From NCBI RefSeq assembly GCF_002732165.1, contig NZ_MRZO01000005.1:152442-216441 (forward strand): a stretch of 64,000 nt of DNA. Reading direction: 5' to 3'. This document shows positions 51,740-60,263 of the stretch, piece by piece. Source of the stretch: Staphylococcus xylosus (GTDB lineage: Bacteria; Bacillota; Bacilli; Staphylococcales; Staphylococcaceae). The position numbers were made by a program, and so were the translations under genes. Under the pieces are notes generated by a model. The model was not told where the DNA came from. It did not search any database and saw only the letters and a program-made list of their open reading frames with translations. Each line of letters begins with the position of its first letter. Position 1 is the first letter of the stretch.

Positions 51740-52750
51740 ATGAAACATAGTTATAAAATTATGGCTATCCTGTTTTTAACTTTAACCGTAGTAGTGTTGT
51801 CTGCATGTGGCAGTGTCAGCGATAAAGGTTCTGACAAATCCAGTAAAGGTGATGACAGCAAAGATGGCGTAACAATTAAGCATGATGGAGGTACGACAAA
51901 AATTGCTAAAGATCCTAAACGTGTCGTAGCATTAGAATTCTCATTTGTCGATGCACTTGCAGCATTAGATGTTAAGCCAGTTGGCGTTGCTGATGATGGT
52001 AAAAAAGATAGAATTCTTAAACCTATTCGCGAAAAAATTGGAGACTATAAATCAGTAGGTGCACGTAAGCAACCTAACTTAGAAGAAATAAGTAACCAAA
52101 AACCAGATGTTATTATCGCAGATAGCAATAGACATAAAGGAATTCAAAAAGATTTAGAAAAAATTGCACCAACAATTATGCTTCCTAGCTTTGATAGCGA
52201 TTATAAAGACAACTTAGAGGCGTTTAAAACAATTGCAAAAGCAGTAGGTAAAGAAGATAAAGGTAAAGATAGATTAAAAGAGCATAATGAGCTAATGGAT
52301 AAATATAGTAAAGAAATTACTATGGATAAATCACAACCTGTATTAGCATCAGTAGTTGCAAAATCAGGACTATTAGCGCATCCTGAAAATACATATGTTG
52401 GAGAACTTTTAAAAGAGTTAGGTTTTGATAATGCGTTAAATAAAACGAAAACTGATAACTTATCCAAGTATCTTAAAGGACCTTATTTACAATTAAATCC
52501 AGAAGTACTTTCTGATATTAATCCTGGTCGTATGTTTATTATGGCTGATAAAGGTGAAAATGATCCAAACCTTAAAAAACAAGAAGAGGATCCAGTTTGG
52601 CAAGATTTAGATGCGGTTAAAAATAATCGCGTATCTGTAGTTGATAGAAATACATGGGCACGTGCAAGAGGTATTATATCTTCAGAAGAAATTGCAAAAC
52701 AACTTGCTGAAATTTCTAAAAATGAGCAAAAAGACTCACAACAAAAGTAG
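51740..52750 (+). CDS. htsA: Ferric-staphyloferrin A receptor lipoprotein HtsA
   Basis: 336-residue class III substrate-binding lipoprotein. The signal peptide ends in the lipobox LSAC (Cys at residue 23), giving lipid anchoring outside the membrane. Two lobes follow, with a Ser/Lys/Asp-rich linker after the cysteine. Several conserved positively charged residues in the middle (for example [18 protein letters not shown]) suit an anionic ferric-citrate-type ligand. The ATG at 51740 is used; the GTG at 51731 overlaps AAGGAG. First gene of htsABC. Confidence 0.95.
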   Translation: MKHSYKIMAILFLTLTVVVLSACGSVSDKGSDKSSKGDDSKDGVTIKHDGGTTKIAKDPKRVVALEFSFVDALAALDVKPVGVADDGKKDRILKPIREKIGDYKSVGARKQPNLEEISNQKPDVIIADSNRHKGIQKDLEKIAPTIMLPSFDSDYKDNLEAFKTIAKAVGKEDKGKDRLKEHNELMDKYSKEITMDKSQPVLASVVAKSGLLAHPENTYVGELLKELGFDNALNKTKTDNLSKYLKGPYLQLNPEVLSDINPGRMFIMADKGENDPNLKKQEEDPVWQDLDAVKNNRVSVVDRNTWARARGIISSEEIAKQLAEISKNEQKDSQQK

Positions 52751-52761
52751 GATGAACGGTA

Positions 52762-53796
52762 ATGATTAAATCACATAGCGTGAACCGAACTAAATCAAAT
52801 GAAAAGAAAGCTCAAAAACGTACTACACTCACATTTATTGTGAGTGTATGTGCGCTTTTTGTCATTATATACTTCAATCTTAGCGTTGGAGCTTCACATA
52901 TTACTTTTCAAGATTTTATTGATTACAGCGTAAAACATATTGATACAAAAGAGACATTTTTGATACATAATGTACGTATGCCAAGAATGTTTGCTGGCCT
53001 CTTAATAGGGGCTGCACTTGGCGTTTCAGGATTGCTGATGCAAGCGATGACTCGTAATCCTTTGGCATCACCACAAATATTTGGTGTTAACTCAGGAGCC
53101 TCATTTGTAATTGTATTTATTTCAATGATTGTACCAGCTTTAACCGCGTACTCAACGATATTAGCTTTTATTGGTGCATTTATTGGCGGACTGACAGTTT
53201 ATACACTATCAGGTTCGACTAAAGGAATGACTCCCGTAAAGCTAGCATTAGCCGGTATGGCTATTCATTTATTCTTTTCTAGTATGACGCAAGGAATTAT
53301 ATTATTAAATGAAGATGCAACTTCAACTGTTATGTTTTGGTTGGTAGGTTCTTTATCAAGTATTCAATGGCCACAAGTCATTGGTATATTGCCTTGGTTA
53401 GTAATGGCTTTTATTGGAGCAATTTTCATATCTAAACAATTAACAATTATGGAATTAGGTGAAGATTTAGCAACATCACTAGGGCAAAATGTCAAAGTCG
53501 TACGAATCACTGTTGGGCTACTTGTCATTGTTTTAGCTGGTGCATCTGTTTCTATAGCTGGACCTATCGGTTTTGTAGGGTTAATTGTGCCACATATTGT
53601 AAAGCATTATATTCGAACGGATTACAGGCTAATGGTGCCATTGACGATGATTATCGGGGCAGATTTATTGTTATTATCCGATGTCTTAAGCCGTTTGATA
53701 GCATTTCCATTTGAATCACCTGTAGGAATTGTTACCTCATTTGTAGGGGCGATATACTTTCTATTCATTACAGTTAGGGGAGTTGATAGACTATGA
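52762..53796 (+). CDS. htsB: Staphyloferrin A ABC permease HtsB
   Basis: 344 residues, FecCD/BtuC-type permease with about ten helices. Family marks: RMPRMFAGLLIGAALGVSGLLMQAMTRNPLASPQIFGVNSGAS near residues 73-115, and GPIGFVGLIVPHIVKH near residue 270, which couples to the ATPase. Forms a heterodimer with HtsC. Starts 11 bases after htsA and overlaps htsC by four bases. Confidence 0.95.
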   Translation: MIKSHSVNRTKSNEKKAQKRTTLTFIVSVCALFVIIYFNLSVGASHITFQDFIDYSVKHIDTKETFLIHNVRMPRMFAGLLIGAALGVSGLLMQAMTRNPLASPQIFGVNSGASFVIVFISMIVPALTAYSTILAFIGAFIGGLTVYTLSGSTKGMTPVKLALAGMAIHLFFSSMTQGIILLNEDATSTVMFWLVGSLSSIQWPQVIGILPWLVMAFIGAIFISKQLTIMELGEDLATSLGQNVKVVRITVGLLVIVLAGASVSIAGPIGFVGLIVPHIVKHYIRTDYRLMVPLTMIIGADLLLLSDVLSRLIAFPFESPVGIVTSFVGAIYFLFITVRGVDRL

Positions 53797-54755
53797 TCGG
53801 GAGATTAACTTTTCGTTATGGTATCGTTGTAGTATTAATTCTAATCTCAGCAGTTGCATCATTGTCTATCGGAGCAGTTTGGATTAATCCATTTGAAGCG
53901 GTTAAAAGTTTGTTTACACAAGATAACTTTATATTAAATGAATATCGTATACCAAGGATGATTCTCGCAATTATTGTAGGAAGTAGTCTTGCGATTTCTG
54001 GTGCACTTATTCAAGGGGTAGTAAGAAATGCATTAGCATCGCCAGATGTTATTGGTATAACTAAAGGTGCAAGTTTATCAGCAGTTTCAATAATTATGCT
54101 ATTCCCTTCTGCACCACTTTTCATCTTACCGTTTGGATCATTTGCTGGCGCCTTATGTGTGAGTTTGATTTTGACGTTATTAATTGCAAAATTTAACGTA
54201 AAAGGATCTAAGTTAGCATTGATAGGTTTAGCGATAGGCGCAATATGTACAGCGGTAGTGCAATATTTATTAATACGTAATCCCCAAGATGCCAATACAG
54301 CTTTAGTGTGGTTAACAGGTAGTTTATATGGGCATAGTATGTCGCACGTGCTGGTTATTTTACCTTGGTTCATCGTTGCGTTACCTATTATCTTTTATTA
54401 TTGTCATCAACTCGATATTTTAACTTTGGGTGATGATATTGCAATCGCATTAGGTACAAAAGTGAAAAAAATTAAAATGATATTGTTGCTATTAGCTGTT
54501 ATTTTAGCGGGCGCATCTATTTCAGTAGTGGGTGGATTAAGTTTTTTAGGACTTATCTCTCCACATATAGCTAGAAGGATTGTTGGCCATAAACATATAC
54601 ATATTACTATTATGTCAGGATTGATAGGAGCACTAATATTATCCATAAGTGATTGTTTAGCGCGAGGAATACATCCACCTATCGATATTCCTGTAGGTGT
54701 TGTTGTTGCAATCGTCGGCGTACCTTACTTTTTATTCTTATTGAGAAAAATTTAA
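53793..54755 (+). CDS. htsC: Staphyloferrin A ABC permease HtsC
   Basis: 320 residues, the second FecCD-type permease. Parallel motifs to HtsB: RIPRMILAIIVGSSLAISGALIQGVVRNALASPDVIG and GGLSFLGLISPHIARR (ATPase contact). No ATPase gene follows; in S. aureus HtsBC is energised by FhuC, encoded at the fhu locus elsewhere. Ended by the hairpin at 54787. Confidence 0.95.
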   Translation: MIGRLTFRYGIVVVLILISAVASLSIGAVWINPFEAVKSLFTQDNFILNEYRIPRMILAIIVGSSLAISGALIQGVVRNALASPDVIGITKGASLSAVSIIMLFPSAPLFILPFGSFAGALCVSLILTLLIAKFNVKGSKLALIGLAIGAICTAVVQYLLIRNPQDANTALVWLTGSLYGHSMSHVLVILPWFIVALPIIFYYCHQLDILTLGDDIAIALGTKVKKIKMILLLLAVILAGASISVVGGLSFLGLISPHIARRIVGHKHIHITIMSGLIGALILSISDCLARGIHPPIDIPVGVVVAIVGVPYFLFLLRKI

Positions 54756-54786
54756 TAATAAATTGCAATAGTAAACGCTTTCATTT

Positions 54787-54831
54787 AAAGTAGAGTTAAT
54801 TCTAACTATTAGGATTAACTCTACTTTTTTA
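54787..54831 (+). terminator. Terminator of htsABC
   Basis: AAAGTAGAGTTAAT (54787-54800) pairs perfectly with ATTAACTCTACTTT (54814-54827), then a T-run. Confidence 0.93.
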
Positions 54832-54866
54832 TGTGAAAATAACAATAAATAGACACAATTTATAGA

Positions 54867-54896
54867 TTTACATATTTATACATCATAAGTTATAAT
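54867..54896 (+). promoter_or_regulatory. Promoter of the YjiH-family gene
   Basis: TTTACA (54867-54872) and TATAAT (54891-54896) with an 18-base spacer, about 55 bases upstream of the start codon. Confidence 0.65.
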
Positions 54897-54952
54897 TATT
54901 GGTGTTGTTTTTTTAAGTATATATCAAATAATACACCTAAGGGGTGAATGTA

Positions 54953-56326
54953 GTGACTCAGTATAATAAATCACAGCGTACACGTGGGCAACTTAAATTC
55001 ATTATCATGTCATTGATTGGTATCATTTTATTCTTAATACCAATTACTGTGACTGAAGATGGTGAAAAACAAACAACACTTCCTGTTGCATTTCTGGCAG
55101 GATTGCTAAAAGATTTAATTGGAAATGCTATGCCATTGGTTATTGTAATTATTATTACGATATCAGGTATTTTATCTATTTTATGTTCGACAGTATGGAA
55201 AAATAAATTTAAACCAGAAGGTCTAATGAACAATGCATTTAATGTAAAGTTCGTCTGGTTAATTTTAAGAATATTAGCAGTAGTGTTTGTTTGGATGACA
55301 TATTTAAAAGTAGGTACTAGCGTTATTTATTCAGAAGACACGGGTGGACTTGTATTTGAAAGTCTATTACCTACATTAGTAACTGTCTTCTTCTTTGCAG
55401 CGTTGTTTTTACCATTACTTATGGAATACGGATTATTAGAATTATTAGGACCAATTTTTAGGCCGATAATGAGACCTTTATTTACATTACCTGGACGATC
55501 AACTGTTGATAATCTAGCATCATTCATTGGAGATGGAACAGTAGGGGTTTTAATCACTAGTAGACAATATCAAGAAGGATTTTATTCTAGAAGAGAAGCG
55601 ACAGTCATTGCTACTACGTTTAGTGTTGTTTCACTAACATTTGCAATTGTTGTTGCCGAAACTGTGCATATGAAAAATCATTTCTTCTATTTTTATTTAA
55701 CTGTAATCATTTCTTGTATAGTATGCGCGGTTATATTGCCAAGAATTTGGCCACTTAGATCTATTAAAGATGAATACTCAAAAGAAGTGTCTGAAGAAAT
55801 GAGAACAGAAAAGTTACCTGACAATAAAACTGCTCTAGGCCACGGTTTTGATATGGCGACTGAAACAGGTATCAATGCACCAGGATTTAAAGCGTTTTTC
55901 AAATCAGGATTCAAGACTGTGATAGACATGTGGTTTGTAATTTTGCCGGTAGTGATGAGTGTAGGTACACTTGCAACCATTATAGCAACCTATACGCCAG
56001 TATTTACGATTATTGGGAAGCCGTTTGTTCCATATTTAGAATTGCTGCAAATACCTGAAGCAGCTCAAGCATCAGAAACAGTATTGATTGGATTTGCAGA
56101 TATGTTCTTACCGTCAATTTTAATTGAAGGTGTCGGTAACAATATTACATTATTTGTTGTCGGCGCATTGAGTATCACACAATTGATTTACTTATCAGAA
56201 GTTGGTGGAGTAATCTTAGGTTCTAAAATACCAGTAAGTATCTTTAAGCTCTTTATCATATTCTTGATAAGAACAATTATTGCGTTACCTATTATAGCGT
56301 TAATGGCTCATTTGTATTTCAATTAA
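54953..56326 (+). CDS. YjiH-family membrane protein (nucleoside-recognition/Gate domain)
   Basis: 457 residues, about ten to eleven membrane helices. Two Gate-like parts are visible: PLLMEYGLLELLGPIFRPIMRPLFTLPGRSTVDNLASFIGDGTVGV near residues 160-205, and the C-terminal GFADMFLPSILIEGVGNNITLFVVGALSITQLIYLSEVGGVILG. Such proteins are believed to move nucleosides or other solutes, but the substrate is not known. A homologue sits beside hts in S. aureus. GTG start at 54953, eight bases after AAGGGG. It has its own promoter. Confidence 0.82.
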   Translation: MTQYNKSQRTRGQLKFIIMSLIGIILFLIPITVTEDGEKQTTLPVAFLAGLLKDLIGNAMPLVIVIIITISGILSILCSTVWKNKFKPEGLMNNAFNVKFVWLILRILAVVFVWMTYLKVGTSVIYSEDTGGLVFESLLPTLVTVFFFAALFLPLLMEYGLLELLGPIFRPIMRPLFTLPGRSTVDNLASFIGDGTVGVLITSRQYQEGFYSRREATVIATTFSVVSLTFAIVVAETVHMKNHFFYFYLTVIISCIVCAVILPRIWPLRSIKDEYSKEVSEEMRTEKLPDNKTALGHGFDMATETGINAPGFKAFFKSGFKTVIDMWFVILPVVMSVGTLATIIATYTPVFTIIGKPFVPYLELLQIPEAAQASETVLIGFADMFLPSILIEGVGNNITLFVVGALSITQLIYLSEVGGVILGSKIPVSIFKLFIIFLIRTIIALPIIALMAHLYFN

Positions 56327-56385
56327 ATTGTCCGGCATAGAAACTTGAATCTAAAAGAAATAGTAACTCTCCTGAGTTGAGAGCA

Positions 56386-56485
56386 AAAATAAGCACCTTA
56401 GACATTGATTTGTGTACTGAACCCCAAAGGTTAGATTTTTAGTCCAACTTTTAGGGTGCACATCAGTATCTAAGGCGCTTATTTT
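56386..56485. repeat. 100-base palindrome with IS3-like ends; convergent terminator
   Basis: Outer arms AAAATAAGCACCTTAGA (56386-56402) and 56469-56485 pair at 16 of 17 positions. Inner arms TGTGTAC (56411-56417) with GTGCACA (56456-56462), and ACCCCAAAGGTT with AACTTTTAGGGT, continue the cruciform. The inner ends TGTACTGAACCCC and TAGGGTGCACA resemble the tips of IS150/IS3-type elements. It lies between two converging genes, so it also works as a terminator. Confidence 0.65.
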
Positions 56486-56526
56486 ATTTATACGATATAG
56501 AACTTATAATTAGTTAAACGTTATTA

Positions 56527-56844
56527 TTAGTTATTAAGTACGGATATTACATTAGCTTTGACAACTTTATTGCCTAAAACAGGTGACTCTTCACTGTTAG
56601 ATTTTGATCTTCCTTCATGAGCTTCCTTAAATGCATCGCTTTGGACCCATGCTTTAAAGTCATTTTCAGTTTCCCACCACGTATTGATATACATTTGGTC
56701 GTAATCTTGCTCATCATCAATTAACCAAACTTCTACTTTATGAAAGCCGTCTAATTCTTGTATTTTTCCACCTTGAGTAAATTTTGGAGCCATTTTTTCA
56801 GCGAATCCTTTTTTTACATAAATTCTGTTCGTAACTACATACAT
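56527..56844 (-). CDS. Heme-degrading monooxygenase, IsdG/IsdI family
   Basis: 105 residues, dimeric ferredoxin-like (ABM) fold. The three catalytic residues of the family are in place: Asn in VVTNRIY (residue 5), Trp in the WWETENDFKAW segment (about 64), and the heme-ligand His in KEAHEGRS (about 74). Opens heme to release iron for the cell. I take the ATG at 56844, six bases after AGGTG; GTG at 56853 is in frame but overlaps that site. No isd surface-receptor genes are adjacent. Whether it is isdG or isdI cannot be told. Confidence 0.88.
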   Translation of the reverse strand: MYVVTNRIYVKKGFAEKMAPKFTQGGKIQELDGFHKVEVWLIDDEQDYDQMYINTWWETENDFKAWVQSDAFKEAHEGRSKSNSEESPVLGNKVVKANVISVLNN

Positions 56845-56875
56845 GAAACGCACCTACTTTCTGTAATATATTCAC

Positions 56876-56904
56876 ATTATACCATTGATAATTTATTAAT
56901 ATCA
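56876..56904 (-). promoter_or_regulatory. Promoter of the heme oxygenase gene with weak Fur-like repeat
   Basis: Minus-strand TATAAT (56876-56881) preceded at 17 bases by a weak TGATAT. The inverted repeat TGATAAT-ttatt-AATATCA (56886-56904) covers the -35 and part of the spacer. It is AT-rich and Fur-like but its arm spacing is not canonical. Confidence 0.4.
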
Positions 56905-57018
56905 TTGAGAACCCTTATTAGTTAGCAGGGCATTGATAACTAGATAACCTTATAACAAAGGTACATTAAGACTAAGGTATATTATAAACTGTTCCAACTT
57001 CTCTATAATAATAAAAAA

Positions 57019-57060
57019 TAGCTATGATGAAATCTGTCGTCATAGATTTCATCATAGCTA
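57019..57060 (-). terminator. Terminator of the SunI/YnzG-like gene
   Basis: Perfect 17-base stem (57019-57035 with 57044-57060) around an eight-base loop. The A-run to the left reads as U-run for leftward transcription. Confidence 0.92.
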
Positions 57061-57083
57061 GTCTTAGTATATTGTTAAATTAA

Positions 57084-57344
57084 TTATTTAGTTAATTCGT
57101 TATAAACTTTTTGATCATTTTGAGTGTATATAATGTATTCATGGTCATCAGTGTCGATGATAACACGGTTTGTTTTTCCAAATGTAGAACCGATTCTTGA
57201 AACTTTATTTCTATCAAGTTTAGGAACTTCATGAATATTTTGATCCTGCGAAATATTTTTAATTTCATTTGTTGGGATCTTAATATCTGCAACTCTCCAT
57301 TGAATTCTTACTTCACTGTTATCTTTTTTTACTGTCATTGCCAT
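57084..57344 (-). CDS. SunI/YnzG-family small protein
   Basis: 86 residues beginning [31 protein letters not shown]. This matches a small Gram-positive family related to B. subtilis YnzG and the sublancin-immunity protein SunI, with a compact PH-like beta domain; here there is no membrane helix, so it is the short soluble form. Start at ATG 57344, after AAAGGATG; the frame extends upstream to 57398, but without a good ribosome site. No bacteriocin genes are nearby, so an immunity role is not supported. Confidence 0.65.
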   Translation of the reverse strand: MAMTVKKDNSEVRIQWRVADIKIPTNEIKNISQDQNIHEVPKLDRNKVSRIGSTFGKTNRVIIDTDDHEYIIYTQNDQKVYNELTK

Positions 57345-57519
57345 ATATCGAACACATCCTTTAATTAATTTATAGCTATAGCATACAATAAACTGCAAAC
57401 GTTTTCAAGTGATTGTGTGATACTTTTTGAAAATAGGTTATACTCATATTTTTAACGAAAGTATGTTCGCATTTAACGCGTAAATGTGCTAAAATATAAT
57501 CCGATAAGGAGTAGTGAAA

Positions 57520-58023
57520 ATGACAGGTAAAACCCACGCATCATGCGGCTTATTAGTCGGAGCTTTAACATTAGAATATTTTCATACTGATTTGTTTACA
57601 TCTGTTACAGTTATAACGCTTGCAGTTATTTCGAGTTTGGTACCTGATATTTGTCACGCACAAAGTAAAATTGGTAGACGATTTAAACTTATTAGTTACT
57701 TAATCAGAATGGTATTTGGACACAGGACATTTACACATTCACTTTTATTTATAGGGATTATTATATTTTTATTGTATTTGATACAAACCCCGGATTATTA
57801 TTTGAGTAGTATTGTTTTCGGTTTGCTTTCACATGTTATACTAGATATGTTAACCCCAAGAGGTGTTAAATTATTTTATCCTGTTCCAATAAGTGTAAAA
57901 TTCCCGGTGGTTTTTAAAACAGGCGGTCTAGTTGATTTGTCTTTAGCCAGCGCGTTAACTATTGGAGCAACGTATGTAATTTTTCAACCGTCTATACATA
58001 AGTTATTATTGACTTGGTTATAA
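57520..58023 (+). CDS. Membrane-bound metal-dependent hydrolase (YdjM/DUF457-like)
   Basis: 167 residues with four to five membrane helices. Metal-binding type residues are typical: KTHASCG (His near residue 5), LVPDICHAQSKIGRR near residue 45, GHRTFTHSLLF near residue 69 and SHVILDMLTPRGVKLFYPV near residue 108. This is the YdjM-like family, some of whose members are SOS-induced in other bacteria; I see no LexA box here. Start at ATG 57520, with TAAGGAG upstream; the GTG at 57514 is too close. Confidence 0.8.
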   Translation: MTGKTHASCGLLVGALTLEYFHTDLFTSVTVITLAVISSLVPDICHAQSKIGRRFKLISYLIRMVFGHRTFTHSLLFIGIIIFLLYLIQTPDYYLSSIVFGLLSHVILDMLTPRGVKLFYPVPISVKFPVVFKTGGLVDLSLASALTIGATYVIFQPSIHKLLLTWL

Positions 58024-58138
58024 TTATGGTTGTACTGAGCATCATAATAATATAAAGTACATACAGTGAAATTATATATCCGTAATGTGAATAAGATATA
58101 TTTTTTATTTAAATATTTGGATATTAAGGAGAGAGAGC

Positions 58139-59326
58139 ATGCTAGATAAGAAAGCTTTAGAAAAGTTTAATCAAGAACATCTCATTGAGTTTGAAAAATT
58201 AATGAGCACTAATGAGAAAGAACAACTATCTGAAAAACTAGATGCACTAAATTTAACGGATATTCAAGATTTATACGAGGATTTATATGTAAATAAAAAA
58301 GAAATTGATGATGTTACTTCTATCAATGAAGTTAAGTATGATATAAAAAATGAATTTACAGACGAAGTGATAGAGCAATATGAAAAAGTTGGACTTGAAG
58401 CTATTCGTAAAGGTAAATTTGCAGTATTACTTATGGCTGGTGGCCAAGGTACTCGTTTAGGATATAAAGGTCCTAAAGGTTCTTTCGAAATAGAAGGCGT
58501 AAGTTTGTTTGAGATTCAGGCAAAACAATTATTAGCATTAAAAGAGCAAACAGGCGAATTTGTTGATTGGTACATTATGACCAGTAAAATCAATGATCAA
58601 GAAACACAGTTATTCTTCGAATCAAATAATTACTTTGGTTATGATAGATCACATGTGCATTTCTTTATGCAAGATAATATTGTAGCTTTATCTGAGGAAG
58701 GTAAATTAGTATTAGATGTAGATAATAATATTTTAGAAACGCCAAATGGTAATGGTGGTGTGTTTAAAGCACTTAAAAAAGCTGGATATTTACAAGAGAT
58801 GCTAGATAATGGTGTCGAATACATTTTCTTAAATAACATCGATAACGTACTAGTTAAAGTACTTGATCCATTGTTTGCTGGCTATACATTCCAAAATAGT
58901 ATGGATATTACTACAAAATCTATACAACCTAAAGATGGCGAAAGCGTTGGTCGTTTAGTTCATACAAAACACAAAGATACGGTACTTGAATATTCAGAAC
59001 TAAGTCCCGATGTAGCAAATGAATTTAATAATGCTAATATAGGAATTCATTCTTTCAAACTCTTATTTATTAGTAATGTCGTTGACAATGAATTGCCATA
59101 CCACTTAGCAATCAAAAAATTAAAGCAGTTAGATGAGGATTTTGGTGTGATTGAGCAATCAACTTTGAAATTTGAATTGTTTTATTTTGATATATTTCAG
59201 TATGCAAATAGCTTTATTACTTTACAAGTTTCGAGAGATGAAGAATTTTCACCTCTTAAAAACAAAGAAGGTAAAGATAGCGTAGAAACAGCTAGAGCAG
59301 ATTTAAAACGTATGAATATGATATAA
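58139..59326 (+). CDS. UDPGP-family uridylyltransferase (UDP-N-acetylglucosamine pyrophosphorylase-like)
   Basis: 395 residues. Eukaryotic-type UDPGP nucleotidyltransferase, separate from the bacterial GalU and GlmU families. The nucleotide-binding loop [19 protein letters not shown] is at about residues 98-116, the uridine site near [10 protein letters not shown] (about 203), and [17 protein letters not shown] near residue 230 carries the sugar-phosphate and metal region. In S. aureus such a protein is present near sdrM. Its in vivo sugar is uncertain; UDP-GlcNAc or UDP-glucose are both possible. AAGGAGAG site; 17 bases to the next start codon. Confidence 0.85.
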   Translation: MLDKKALEKFNQEHLIEFEKLMSTNEKEQLSEKLDALNLTDIQDLYEDLYVNKKEIDDVTSINEVKYDIKNEFTDEVIEQYEKVGLEAIRKGKFAVLLMAGGQGTRLGYKGPKGSFEIEGVSLFEIQAKQLLALKEQTGEFVDWYIMTSKINDQETQLFFESNNYFGYDRSHVHFFMQDNIVALSEEGKLVLDVDNNILETPNGNGGVFKALKKAGYLQEMLDNGVEYIFLNNIDNVLVKVLDPLFAGYTFQNSMDITTKSIQPKDGESVGRLVHTKHKDTVLEYSELSPDVANEFNNANIGIHSFKLLFISNVVDNELPYHLAIKKLKQLDEDFGVIEQSTLKFELFYFDIFQYANSFITLQVSRDEEFSPLKNKEGKDSVETARADLKRMNMI

Positions 59327-59343
59327 AAAAGGTGGTTACACTG

Positions 59344-60027
59344 TTGTCTCAATCAATAAAAGCTGATGATAATAAAGTAGTTAAAACATTTAAAGATATT
59401 GTACCTTTAACATTTGGAGAAGAAATAGGCAATGCAGTATCTCACGGTGTAGCAGCTTTTATAGCGTTATGTGCGCTACCTTATGCTGCCATCTTAAGTT
59501 TTCTAAACTTCGGTATAATGGGTGCTTTTAGTGTTTCTGTTTATGTTATAAGTATATTTTTAATGTTTATTTCATCAACGGTTTATCATTCAATGCCAAA
59601 TAAATCATCGCATAAATTCATTTTGCGCATAATTGATCATAGTATGATTTATGTTGCAATCGCTGGTACATATACTCCTATTTGCTTGGCTTTAGTCGGA
59701 GGTTGGATTGGCTGGTCAGCAATGATTGTACTGTGGGGAATAACGATTTGGGGCATTTTATACAAATCACTAGCTAAAAATGTTAATCATAGATTAAGTT
59801 TAATTATGTATCTTGTAATGGGGTGGGTTGGAGTATTGTTCTTGCCTAGAATTATTTTTGATACATCACTTGCATTTATGTTATTTATACTGTTTGGTGG
59901 AATTGCATATACAATAGGTGCTTGGTTTTACGCACAAAAGGATAGACCATATTTCCATATGATTTGGCACTTCTTTATTGTGATTGCTTCAGTATTCCAT
60001 TTTATAGCGATTATATATTTTATGTAG
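59344..60027 (+). CDS. Hemolysin III family membrane protein (YqfA/PAQR-like)
   Basis: 227 residues with seven predicted helices. Family residues: EEIGNAVSHGVAAF near residue 24 and SSTVYHSMPNKSSHKFILRIIDHSMIYVAIAGTYTPI near residues 80-115, with the late HMIWHFFIVIASVFHFIAI; the histidines and the Ser/Asp form a zinc site like that of PAQR receptors. Despite the name, hemolytic activity should not be assumed. I choose TTG 59344, nine bases after AAGGTGG. Probably co-transcribed with the uridylyltransferase gene. Confidence 0.87.
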   Translation: MSQSIKADDNKVVKTFKDIVPLTFGEEIGNAVSHGVAAFIALCALPYAAILSFLNFGIMGAFSVSVYVISIFLMFISSTVYHSMPNKSSHKFILRIIDHSMIYVAIAGTYTPICLALVGGWIGWSAMIVLWGITIWGILYKSLAKNVNHRLSLIMYLVMGWVGVLFLPRIIFDTSLAFMLFILFGGIAYTIGAWFYAQKDRPYFHMIWHFFIVIASVFHFIAIIYFM

Positions 60028-60036
60028 ATTTATTTT

Positions 60037-60072
60037 ATACCGACAATATCAAATGATATTGTCGGTATTTCT
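60037..60072 (+). terminator. Terminator after the hemolysin III-like gene
   Basis: Perfect 14-base stem ATACCGACAATATC (60037-60050) with 60055-60068, four-base loop, then T-rich sequence. Confidence 0.9.
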
Positions 60073-60263
60073 GTGTATTTAGTTGTTTTAACAAAATAAA
60101 TGATTATGCAATTAAGCAAAGAATGTAATAGTATTATTAATTGGAAAAAGACATCAAATTTGTTTAACTTATAGTAAAGTAAAGATATATAACTTAGAAA
60201 TAAATGAGAATTAAGTAGAATTTAATATAAATTTTAATAAGGCGAGAGAGGTGAGAATAATAC

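Noticed and set aside
56386..56485. Intact insertion sequence
   Set aside because: Only about 100 bases and no transposase ORF; at most a remnant.
57084..57344. Bacteriocin immunity gene
   Set aside because: Similarity to SunI exists, but there is no bacteriocin precursor, modification or export gene nearby and no membrane helix.
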